DNA of 64,000 bases from NCBI GenBank assembly GCA_033439765.1, contig JAULSN010000003.1, positions 2,728,001-2,792,000 on the forward strand, written 5' to 3'. Below the pieces are notes generated by a model. It did not search any database. It had not been told where the DNA came from and saw only the letters and a program-made list of their open reading frames with translations. Origin of the DNA: Lasiosphaeria ovina (taxonomy: Eukaryota; Ascomycota; Sordariomycetes; Sordariales; Lasiosphaeriaceae). The position numbers and the translations under genes are program-made. The stretch's first letter is position 1. Each line of letters begins with the position of its first letter. Shown here piece after piece: positions 21,732 through 30,853 of this stretch.

Positions 21732-22717
21732 GGTGAACGCGTTTGTGAGAGTCGATAGGGGCTGTTGGGCACGGAGTCGGTGACAGGAGGACCGCCAAGC
21801 CGTCTTTGAGTTGGTTGCAGGACTGAGCGCGGGGAACTTGGAAGTGGCTGTGTGTGCACCCAGTTAGCCCACAAGTGAGCTGTCGTCTCGTCGGGTGTCG
21901 AGCCTGCCTTGCATGTGCGGTCCCGGAGATGCTGCCCCGAGACGTGATCTTGTTGTTACAACTTCGTTCACATAGGTATCGAGCTCTCTCCATTTATGAG
22001 AACCTGCCAAGTCAAAGTCAGTTGCATGTCATAATATTTCCCTCATCGGTTAAAACATGATTACCCAAAATACCAAACACCACACTTAAGCTCGACCATG
22101 CCCCCGGGGGGCAGTTGATTATGCAGTTCTCTCATTTCGCTATTCATGTCTTGGTATCATGCTGCAACGCACCACATAGCCTCTACTTATCCGTCTAGAA
22201 ACGGGTCACATTCTGGTTGCCTTTCTCCCTATCCCAACACAAGCCAAACCGCCCAACCCAACCCAACCCCAGCGGCCAGCGCCGATATCAACCCGGTGGC
22301 GAGACTCGTCCAAAAAAAAGTGAGCCTGGCATTGTACTGCCCACCAGATTCTCCCCATCCGCCCGCCCTTCTCTCCACCTTCATCTTTTTGTCTCTGCTC
22401 GCTTCGCCCTCCTCCCTTCGCCCTCCTCCTCACCCCCTCGCCCTCCTACCCTCGCCCTCCTCTTTCCGCTCCACTCTTCCCTTCCTCCCCTCTTCTTTCT
22501 ACGCCCTTCTCTCCTTCACATATTTCATCCTACACACCCATCCTCATGCTCCTATGCTCGCCGTCTATGGCCACTTCTCTACTTGTATTCACACGCTTCC
22601 GCGCCTAGCCTCCTTGTCGGTGCCTTTGTACAGTCCTTCCCGAGGCCTTGATGCATTGTCATATATACAACAATATTTCACATCGTGTCGTGAGCTGCCG
22701 CGCCCGGCGACCAATGG
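21732..22717. other. HET gene promoter and polypyrimidine stretch
   Basis: 986 bp. The region at about 22330-22505 is nearly pure C/T on the + strand, with four TCGCCCTCCT units between 22404 and 22462. A 191-codon open frame across it (22146-22721) is Pro/Ser/Leu-rich because of the CT bias and is not supported as a gene. Confidence 0.6.
22330..22505. repeat. Polypyrimidine tract with TCGCCCTCCT repeats
   Basis: About 175 bp of C/T-rich + strand, including the 10-mer TCGCCCTCCT at about 22404, 22418, 22437 and 22451. It lies downstream of the poly-Ala gene and about 600 bp upstream of the HET start codon. Homopyrimidine mirror-like tracts can form triplexes; in fungal promoters CT tracts are common just before transcription starts. 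Confidence 0.65.
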
Positions 22718-22854
22718 CTAGGTGTTCAGGTTCTGCAGTGCTGGCGCCACCTTCGTGGTGGGGGTCCCGGAGCCGGGTTGTGGTGTTTGAGTGCCGGCTG
22801 GCAGCTCCGCTGCTCTGTCCTGTGATCGCGCAGAAGTAGTAGTAGTAGTAGCAG

Positions 22855-22902
<48 letters not shown>

Positions 22903-23299
22903 CAAGGGCGCCAGGAGCCGTCTCCTGGACCGACGCAACAACCATGGGAGTCTTTTCGTTCAATACCATTCTCGCCACGTCTTCGGAAGCCGCCTGCGAC
23001 AGCAGCTGGGGTGACGCGCACACCGCCTCGTCGTCGATGATGGCGGACCCGGAGTCCTCCTCGTACAAGTCCCCAATGAGACGCGGGCCGCTGCCGTCGA
23101 TGCTGCTGACGGCACTGGTGGCGCTGGCGTTGCTCGATCGTCTGAGCCGGTGGTGGCGCGAAAGGGGCAGCGGATCGCGCTGGACGACACTGCGGTTGCG
23201 ACTAAGGGGCACGGGGCTGATGGGGGCGGTGGCGGCGACCGTGTCGATTTCGAAGCTGAGCGTGCTCCCTCGACGATGGCTCAGAGCGCGGCGGACCAT
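22718..23299 (-). CDS. Hypothetical disordered protein with poly-Ala tract
   Basis: One open frame of 193 aa from ATG 23299 (context ACC-ATG-G). The protein is Ser/Arg-rich at the N-terminus (RRALSHRRGSTLSFEIDTV, PLSRNRSVVQRDPLPLSRHH), acidic in the middle (LIGDLYEEDSGSAIIDDE) and has about 15 alanines in a row encoded by a trinucleotide microsatellite, then a Thr/Ser/Pro-rich tail. No domain or membrane segment. The antisense strand is also open (22791-23330), so strand assignment rests on the more natural mixed-charge composition of this reading. It could be an exon of a longer gene or a false frame. Confidence 0.45.
22836..22902. repeat. AGT/AGC trinucleotide microsatellite
   Basis: A run of AGT units passes into about 16 AGC/CAG units. 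It encodes the poly-Ala stretch of the minus-strand hypothetical protein. Period three keeps frame, so allele length changes would alter the alanine count only. Confidence 0.9.
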
Positions 23300-25149
23300 G
23301 GTCTATGCTGCTATGACTGTCAAAGTGTAGATGATGGCTCGACTCTCCAGCGAACTACTTGATCCTGCCCAGGCGCACGGTTCGGTTGCGTCGTGTGTTG
23401 TCGTGTCGTCGTTTATGCACAGGTGCAGAACGGACCGAATTGGACGGCGTCGAAAGATGGCTACCACCGCTCTTCATAAATGTAGTTGCGAGGACTTGAC
23501 CGACCTGCATCGGAGGGGAGGTGTGGAGGAGGATGCGTGGAGTAATTAGATTGGCGACGATGAGAAGGGCAACGTGTCTGATGCGACGATAATGATGTCA
23601 GCACGCGCGCGCGCTGTGTGCGTGGTTGCGTGTGTAGTGTAGAGAATCTGGAAATCTTCAAGAGGTGTGCGGCGCAGATCCAAGGACATCAGCACTCGCG
23701 CCTTCACGATCTTCTCGGCTTGAAACCGCCGCTCTCTCGAATCGGCGTGTTCGGCGTGCACGGTAAGGGCAACGGGGCTCCCTTGCTGGGATCCCATGTC
23801 TATTCAGCCACCCGAGCTGCTTGATTGCCGGCTGCCGACCCGGGGTGCGGCCAGCTAAGTACATGTCAAGCCTGAACTTGGGGAGAAGGAAGGGGAAGGG
23901 TGAAGCGGAATCCTGTCAGCCAACAGTGTGTCAAGCTAATGCCGCGGCCGCCGAGGCCGACCAACCGGCCCGGGCCCCGGAGTATACGGCCTCCGCCCTT
24001 GCAAGCTGTCGGTGGAGCCAAGGCCCAACACTGCAACCCGAGTGAGATGGTGTTGGGGGAGTTTGTGGTGTAGATGTACTGTGATCTGTGTACATATCAG
24101 CGAATGACTTCTTCAGAATGACACAATATATGTAGAGCTGCATCGATCTTCTGCTTTGTCTCGTGCTTCCACAGAGAGCATGCTGTTTTCTCGGTGCGTT
24201 GCCTTTAAATCTCGGCTGAAGTCTGGGGCCTCTTTGCCGGCGGGTGGCCACCGGGGAGGCGCTTTTCGGCCATCGGCCCAGTCGAGGGACCCCCTCCAAA
24301 ACCGGCATCCGGCCCACGCCGGGGACCCTGCAACCGCTCTGCGCTGGGATTGCGATCTGCTCACGAAACAAGGAAGATCCGTATCCTTCTCTGCCTCACC
24401 ATCGTGTGATGGACATATTTTGGAAGGTCGCTCCCGTCATCGCCGGCGTGACAATCCTAAAGTCTCCAGTCTTCAATTGCAAGGATTACAGTGAAAGGCG
24501 AAATGGGTGTCGCAATTTTTTTAATTAACTTTTTAAGGACTGCGGGGCATATTTGTGGCTTGTGTGGCTTTGCAGGATGCACTTGTAGCCGGGAGATACA
24601 GTACCGAGGGGGCAATAACTACCTAACACAGCCAGAACTGGCCCACTGCTGACTTCTAACGCTGCCTGACCGGTCGCCTTCACCAAAGCCCTCAGTCTCA
24701 CCCGCCCGCTGCAATACGGAGGACTCACTCCAGCGGACTACATGGTAATTCCCCTCTCGGCGAACAAGCATCGAGAACCTGCCCACGAGGGTGGTCAGCT
24801 ATCGTGAAGATCGAGTATATGGATTTCTGCGGCCCGCGCTTCGAACCCAGCGATGTTTGCACGCTTGTGGAGTGGGCGAAGTGGTGTGGTCGTGTGGTCC
24901 CTCACTGCCCCACCCCATTCGACAACGACCGAGCAATTGCCGCGCGTCGCGCGCTGCAGTCAAAACCTCAGCAAATGAGAGAGGCCCTCTACCCCGCTTG
25001 AGAGGTGGTGCTGAAGGAGGGCTCCAGGTGTTTTCACCTTCCCCAAGCGCCCATGGCAAAAGGCCGAGGCACACCTCGCACTAGGAGAAGACAAGACGAG
25101 AGCTCATACAGAGAGACGAAAGTTTAGAGCGACAACCGAGCAGGACCTG
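23300..25149. other. Gene-poor 1.85 kb upstream of the NLR gene
   Basis: No supported gene. The stretch 24487-24619 is the left arm of a degenerate inverted repeat whose right arm is at 30412-30541. The last 200 bp are the NLR promoter/leader. Several open frames of 70-146 codons lack domains. Confidence 0.6.
24487..24619 (-). repeat. Left arm of a degenerate inverted repeat
   Basis: Read on the minus strand this arm runs TTATTGCCCCCTCGGTAC, then GCAAAGCCACACAAGCCACA, then AGTCCTTAAAAAGTTAATTA, then CATTTCGCCTTTCACTGTA. The + strand at 30412-30541 has the same blocks in the same order. In the best-aligned 58-bp core I count eight substitutions, seven of them transitions, plus one single-base gap. 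The two arms face each other around the NLR gene and the decayed ORF. Confidence 0.8.
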
Positions 25150-28100
25150 ATGGATCGATCCTCAGCAAAGACCTTCCTGCGGCGCCCGGCCACGCGCCGC
25201 GACTTTGAGATCGCCCTCATTTGCGCGCTCCCCCTCGAGGCCGACGCCGTCGACGCCCTCTTCGACCACCACTGGGGCGATGACGATGCGCCGTACGACA
25301 AGGCCCCGGGCGATCCCAACGCTTACTCTACTGGCGCCATCGGCCGCCACAACGTTGTGCTAGCCCACATGCCAGCTATGGGAAAGGCCAACGCTGCGGC
25401 CGTCGCCGCCAACTGTCGAGCAAGCTTCCCCAATATCAAGCTTGCAGTTGTGGTGGGGGTCTGCGGTGCTGTCCCTTCAAGCCCGGATGGCGACGAGATC
25501 CTGCTCGGCGACGTCATCATCTGCGAGGGCATCGTCCAGTATGATTTCGGGCGCCAGTTGCCCGGGCGCTTCGTACGAAAGGACACGCTTTTGGATTCTT
25601 TCGGGAAACCAGACCCCGAGATTTGCGCGCTGCTGGCGAAGTTGAAGGGTGTCCGTAGCCGGAAGACGCTCCAAGACAAGATGGCGAGCTATTTGGCGGC
25701 GATCCAAGGCAAGCCAGGCCTTGATTTAGCAGCCGACTACCCAGGCCGCGCGCATGACAAGCTGTTTGTGGCAGCATACAACCACGTCGGCAGCGGGACG
25801 TGCCAGGAGTGTGGCTGCAACGGGCCGCTGGTTTCCCGCAGGCGGCTCGGGCAGGACAATCTGCAGCCTGCGATCCACTTTGGCCTGATTGCTTCGGGAG
25901 ATACAGTGATGAAGTCAGCCGAGGACCGTGATGCTATCGCGCAGCGAGAGAACATCGTAGGTTTCGAGATGGAAGGCGCGGGGTTGTGGGATAGCTTCCC
26001 ATGCGTGGTGGTTATCAAGGGCGTGTGTGACTACGCAGATAGCCATAAGACCAAGGTGTGGCAGCGGTACGCAGCAGCAACAGCAGGGGCGTGCATGAGG
26101 GCTTTTTTGGATTACTGGGCACCTTCGGTGCCTTTGCTACCAGGTACGTGACACATTGGGAAGGTTACGAGAACCACATACTAATTCATTCCATTAGAAC
26201 AACACGGGCCGTGGTGTAAGTAGACCCGTTACGGTTTACATCTTAGTGAAGTGCTAATAGCAGTTGTAGTTCTCGTTCCCTACCCGAAGAACGATATGTT
26301 TACCGGCCGTACATCCATTCTCGAGAAGCTCCAACAGCTTTTCAACTCTTCTTCGCAATCGAGGATCGCGCTCTTCGGCCTCGGCGGCATCGGGTTAGTT
26401 TGTTCACCTACGTTTCTAACCTATTCTAACCGGTACAGGAAAACGCAGATAGCTCTAGCGTACTCATACTGGCTTCAAGAGAAGTATCCAGAAATATCGG
26501 TCTTCTGGGTTCACGCAAGTAATACGGAACGATTCCGCCAGGCGTACGCTTCCATTGCGCAAGAATGCCACGTTCCCGGCCATGATGATCCTAAGATAGA
26601 TGTGCTACTGCTGGTAAAGAAATGGCTAGAGGGAAAAGACTGTGGTAAATGGCTTATGGTTATCGACAATGCCGACAATACACAGATCTTTTTTAGTCAG
26701 CCGGTGAAGCCTACAATTGCCGGTGAATCCAGCCCTGACGGGAACCTTGGACGCTACCTTCCCGAATGCGCCCACGGCGCCATCCTCGTTACGACCAGGA
26801 ACAAGCAGACAGGCTTGAGGCTGACCCAGGGGAAAGTTTCTATAGAGATCGGGAGGATGGACGAGGAGGAGTCGGGCCAGTTACTCCGTACAACGCTTAA
26901 CGGAGTCGACGCTACCTCGGCGGAACTGTCAACGCTTTCTTCCCGGCTAGAGTGTCTGCCGTTGGCACTAGTTCAAGCGACTGCATTCATGCAAGAGAAC
27001 ACCATATCAGCTGGTGATTATCTTCAGCTCTTAAACAAGAGCGACCAAAACCTCGTGGACCTACTGAGCGAGGAGTTCGATACAGTTGGGAGAGACTCTG
27101 GGACTCCTCGTGCCGTGGCGGAGACATGGATCCTTTCATTTGAGCAGATTCAACAGCAGAATGCCTTTGCGGGCGAAATTCTATCGCTCATGAGTCTCTT
27201 TGATCGGCAGGCCATTCCGTCGGAATTTCTTCCCCGCTATAAACAGCACCAGAGGGGAGATCCAAGTGGAAGAATGCAGCTCACAAAGGCTTTGGGGGTT
27301 TTAAAGGCATTTTCCTTCGTTACTGAAGACAAAGACCACAACCTAGATATGCACCGGCTTGTGCAGCTAGTTACTCGAAAGTGGCTCATCAACAAGGGCA
27401 CAATGCAGCGGTTCACAAGTCAGGCGCTGCTAGCAGTATCACAGGTTTACCCATACGGCAACTTTGAGAATCGTACAGTATGTGGGGCATACCTTCCACA
27501 CGCGCAAGCTGTGCTAGGATCTAAAGACACTGGGTCAAAGGATGAAGGGGTGGCAAGAGCATCACTTCTCAGTCGCGTCGCTGGGTTCTTCTCTTATCAA
27601 GGCCGATGGGCGGAGGCCGAGACACTCCAGGTACAAGTGGTGGAGGCGAGGAGGAAGCTGCTAGGAGACGAGCATCCCGATACACTCACTAGCATACATA
27701 ACCTAGCCTTAACATACCGGGACCAAGGCCGATGGACGGAGGCCGAGATACTCCTGGTACAAGTGGTGGAGGCGAGCAAGAAGCTGCGGGGAGACGAGCA
27801 TCCCGATATACTCACTAGTATACATAACCTAGCCTTAACATACCGGGACCAAGGCCGATGGACGGAGGCCGAGACACTCCTGGTACAAGTGGTGGAGGCG
27901 AGCAAGAAGCTACGGGGAGACGAGCATCCCAACACACTCATTAACATAAACCAACTAGCCTTAACGTACGGGAACCAAGGCCGATGGGCGGAGGCCGAGA
28001 TACTCCAGCTACAAGTGGTGGAGGCGAGGAGGAAGCTGCTAGGAGACGAGCATCCCGATATACTCACCAGCATGCATAACCTAGCCTTAACGTACCGGAA

Positions 28101-28758
28101 CCAAGGCCGATGGGCGGAGGCCGAGACACTCCAGGTACAAGTGGTGGAGGCGAGGAGGAAGCTGCTAGGAGACGAGCATCCCGATATACTCACTAGTATA
28201 CATAACCTAGCCTTAACATACCGGGACCAAGGCCGATGGACGGAGGCCGAGACACTCCTGGTACAAGTGGTGGAGGCGAGCAAGAAGCTACGGGGAGACG
28301 AGCATCCCAACACACTCATTAACATAAACCAACTAGCCTTAACGTACGGGAACCAAGGCCGATGGGCGGAGGCCGAGATACTCCAGCTACAAGTGGTGGA
28401 GGCGAGGAGGAAGCTGCTAGGAGACGAGCATCCCGATATACTCACCAGCATGCATAACCTAGCCTTAACGTACCGGAACCAAGGCCGATGGGCGGAGGCC
28501 GAGACACTCCAGGTACAAGTGGTGGAGGGGAGCAAGAAGCTGCTGGGAGACGAGCATCCCAACACACTCACCAGCATACATATCCTAGCCTTAATATACC
28601 AGGACCAAGGCCGATGGGCGGAGGCCGAGACACTCCTGGTACAAGTAGTAGAGGCGAGCAAGAAGCTGCTGGGAGACGAGCATCCTAACACACTCACCGG
28701 CATGCATACTCTTGCCTTTACCTGGAAAAGCCAGGGCAAATTTAAAGATGCTCTGTAA
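25150..28758 (+). CDS. NLR-type STAND protein: PNP_UDP - NB-ARC - TPR
   Basis: Four exons (25150-26143, 26198-26215, 26270-26393, 26439-28758) give 1151 aa. Residues 1-331 are a nucleoside-phosphorylase-like domain (FEIALICALPLEADAV; VVVGVCGAVPSS; VGFEMEGAGLWD; VVIKGVCDYADSH). The NB-ARC follows: VPYPKNDMFTGR linker, Walker A GLGGIGKTQIAL (formed by splicing), Walker B KWLMVIDNADN, ILVTTRNKQ, GLPL-like LECLPLALVQA and an MHD-like DMHRLVQLVTRKWL. Residues 767-1144 are nine 42-aa TPRs (unit GRWAEAETL.VQVVEA..KL plus LGDEHP.TLT..H.LALTY). This is the fungal NLR architecture: ligand sensing by TPRs, nucleotide-driven oligomerisation, effector output by the PNP domain. PNP effectors of bacterial Detocs systems cleave ATP; the same here is a hypothesis. 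After the TAA, 33 more sense codons continue a TPR-like end. Confidence 0.92.
26394..26438 (+). other. 45-nt frame-neutral intron inside the Walker A motif
   Basis: Donor GTTAGT, two CTAAC branch-site matches (ctTTCTAACCTATTCTAACC region) and acceptor GTACAG. Splicing joins GGCATCGG to GAAAACGCAG, restoring GLGGIGKTQ. The intron is 15 codons long without a stop, so retention inserts 15 residues between G and K of the P-loop without frameshift. Confidence 0.85.
27601..28734 (+). repeat. Nine-unit 126-bp TPR-coding tandem array with a 361-bp exact internal duplication
   Basis: Units begin every 126 bp at 27601, 27727, 27853, 27979, 28105, 28231, 28357, 28483 and 28609, each starting GGCCGATGG (a tenth, partial unit follows). 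Units three and four are identical at DNA level to units six and seven. The exact duplication covers 27790-28150 and 28168-28528 (period 378 bp = three units). Variation is concentrated at a few codons per unit (for example W-A/W-T, RRKLL/SKKLR, TSIHN/ININQ). Because the period is a multiple of three, a spurious 380-codon antisense frame also stays open. Confidence 0.93.
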
Positions 28759-28857
28759 CTAATACGGGATTGCCTTCATCTTTGGCAACAGATACTCGGC
28801 CCAGATCACCCTAGTACCATTTTAACTCGTACTACTCTGAACGGCTGGACTGAATAA
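28756..28857 (+). other. NLR stop codon and in-frame 33-codon continuation
   Basis: The frame GAT GCT CTG TAA CTA ATA CGG continues after TAA with 33 sense codons (LIRDCLHLWQQILGPDHPST, then ILTRTTLNGWTE) to TAA 28855-28857. This matches the way fungal TPR proteins usually end (..ILGPDHPxT..), so the TAA is probably a nonsense mutation of CAA (C to T in a CpA context). The base triplet after the stop is CTA, which in the UGA-CUA context is known to promote readthrough; for UAA this is less expected. Confidence 0.7.
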
Positions 28858-29302
28858 GCAATAGAAACGGGTTAGCAGCTACGCTAAAGTAATAACAACG
28901 TAACTAGATTGCGATCTCTTCATGCTGTATATAGTGCTTTAAGTCCTCTCAACTTCTTTCTTCCATAGCGTGACACAGGAGGGGTGTGGGGGATAATTTA
29001 ATCTTCTCTAGTTCGCTAAGTGGGTTCTGGCCCTTCAAGATGTTTCACTGTCCTTTTAGCACAATACACCATCTATTTTGCCACTCTACAGTATTTCCCC
29101 TTCTAGAACGCGCCGGCCGGTGGCGTGAGCCGAATGCTGGCGGCTGTGTTAGCCCACCTGCACCCGGCCGGTTGGAGATCCTTTCCACGGCCGCCTAGCA
29201 CCGTGTTAGACCTAAAACAAGCGACCGGTACGCCAGTGGCCCATCCAACCGCGACATTGAGCAAGGGTAACCACTGTGTATAAGCATCATACGGGCGTGT
29301 GG
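28858..29302. other. Intergenic between the NLR and the decayed ORF
   Basis: 445 bp with no supported gene. A short GC-rich island (about 29108-29200) sits in otherwise AT-rich sequence. It may be part of the 5' region of the decayed element at 29303. Confidence 0.5.
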
Positions 29303-29964
29303 ATGGTCAACTTTGAGGCACGACTTGAAGCCCTTCTGAAAGACGAGGATAAGTTTCTAGGAGATAACTATGCGTGCGAAGAAACGATTATCGATATATC
29401 CGTCGAGCGAAGCCGCTAGCGCGGTCTGAAGAAACGATTCAAGGACCTGGAGATCGATTTGGAAGATGGTGGACAGCCACAGTGGAAGGCCTTAGTGCCT
29501 TATTTAGTAAGAGGAGGAAGATAACCTTGAGCATGGAGTTTATCTATAAGGAAGCCGCAAGTGATTCCACGACGGTAAAGGGCAAGAAAAAGAAGCAGAG
29601 TACCACTAAGGCTCAAAAGCTTCAGAGAGCTGCCGACGCTGGTCTTCGGACCCGAGTCTACAAGCATCATCGTTGCAGAGGCAAGCACTGCAACCAAGGA
29701 CCCCACTATTGGCCGGACGAACAAGGAAACCACCATACGCTGCTACCAAGGCACTTAGAAGATATTTTCCATCATATTAAAGGCAATCTGAAGGAAGGAG
29801 AGAGAGAAGAGGATTTCGACGTTAATATTGAGATCCCATCTAAGATCCTCAAAGACGTATTGGATGACAACCGCAAGCGGAAGGCAGATGACTCTATCGA
29901 CTATCGTAACTGTAAGACCCGTGTCTTAGCCCACGGCAGTTATCGTGATACTGAGACGATGTAA
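29303..29964 (+). pseudogene. Decayed ORF, probable multicopy or mobile-element-linked gene
   Basis: Coding continuity can be followed in two frames. From ATG 29303, frame two reads MVNFEARLEALLKDEDKFLG ... ISVERSR, hits TAG at 29417-29419, then continues in the same frame (RGLKKRFKDLEIDLEDGGQ, PQWKALVPYL) to about 29505. The sense then shifts to frame one: ITLSMEFIYKEAASDST, KGKKKKQSTTKAQKLQRAAD, YKHHRCRGKHCNQGPHYWP (a Cys/His cluster), LLPRHLEDIFHHIKGNLKEG, EIPSKILKDVLDDNRKRKA, ending at TAA 29962-29964. One nonsense and one frameshift therefore break it. The lysine-rich, Cys/His-containing layout resembles hypothetical ORFs I associate with repeats in fungal genomes, but that recollection is weak. 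It lies inside the inverted-repeat arms with the NLR. Confidence 0.6.
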
Positions 29965-30853
29965 GGGAAGGCCCGACGAGGCGACCCTGTCGCAGGGGTT
30001 GTGTTGTTGCTGCCCCTATGCGAGACATTGGAAAGTTGGGGGTCAACTGTACGGTGGCGCCCCATGCTGCTTCTCTGGGGATGGGCTGGCCGAGGAACCC
30101 GCAATGCTGCTCCCGTCCCTGGAAAGGGTACTGCTGATGTCTTCACAAGACCGTCTGCTTGCGCTGTGGTTTTTGGTGTGGATATGGCGGACTCGGGACC
30201 GAAGGAAGAGGAGGTCGAGAGGTGCCGGGGGCTGCGCGGGGCGTGTCCTGTCGCCTGGGCGGTTGGGTGGACTTGCGTCGCTTGGATCTTGGATTAGACG
30301 ACCGGGCCGCTTCTTGGGTCATTGACAGGCCGGCTTCGCGATTTCCATCGCTAGTTAGTCTTGTCGATTAGCATCAACCTGCGCGGCGATGGAATCGTGT
30401 ACGCCTGATCTGGCTATTGCTCCCTCGGTACCTTCCAGCTACGAGCGCGTTCTGCGAAGCCACACAAGCCACAGGTCTACCCCATAGTCCTTAAAAAGGT
30501 TAACTAAAACCTCAACGACACCTATTTCGCCTTCCATTGTACCATCATATTTGAACCGTATAGTCTGAGCAGAGACCTCTCGCCGCGGAGTCAAGGGCGA
30601 AAAGGAGAGTTGCGGCAGGCTGTAGACAAGTGGTAAAACACATGTGCAAGAGGTTATTTGGTGGTGATTGCGGCTCGTGAATAATTATATAATACATATT
30701 GGCCATGAGACAGTACTTGGACTGCATCTTGATCTACCGGAGACAGAATGGCCTCTCACGGAGACGGTGGCAACCTTGGCCCGTGATATACTCGCCCCTG
30801 CCTCGGCGGGCTAACGGACTGGTGTGCTTTGCGTCCAGTTTTGTTGCCCCTGC
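29965..30853. other. Intergenic with right inverted-repeat arm
   Basis: 889 bp, no supported gene. 30412-30541 is the right inverted-repeat arm. The remainder before 30854 is the 3' flank of the Mtf2-like gene. Frames at 29945-30371 lack domains. Confidence 0.55.
30412..30541 (+). repeat. Right arm of a degenerate inverted repeat
   Basis: Contains CTATTGCTCCCTCGGTACC, TGCGAAGCCACACAAGCCAC, AGTCCTTAAAAAGGTTAACT and CTATTTCGCCTTCCATTGTA, in the same order as the reverse complement of 24487-24619. Differences are mostly A/G or C/T. Homology fades at both ends. Confidence 0.8.

Noticed and set aside
22146..22721. 191-codon + strand frame in the polypyrimidine tract
   Set aside because: Reflects CT bias (Pro/Ser/Leu) rather than protein; no domain.
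27597..28739. 380-codon antisense open frame across the TPR array
   Set aside because: It stays open only because the 126-bp repeat period is a multiple of three and one unit lacks antisense stops; the sense strand is clearly the coding one.
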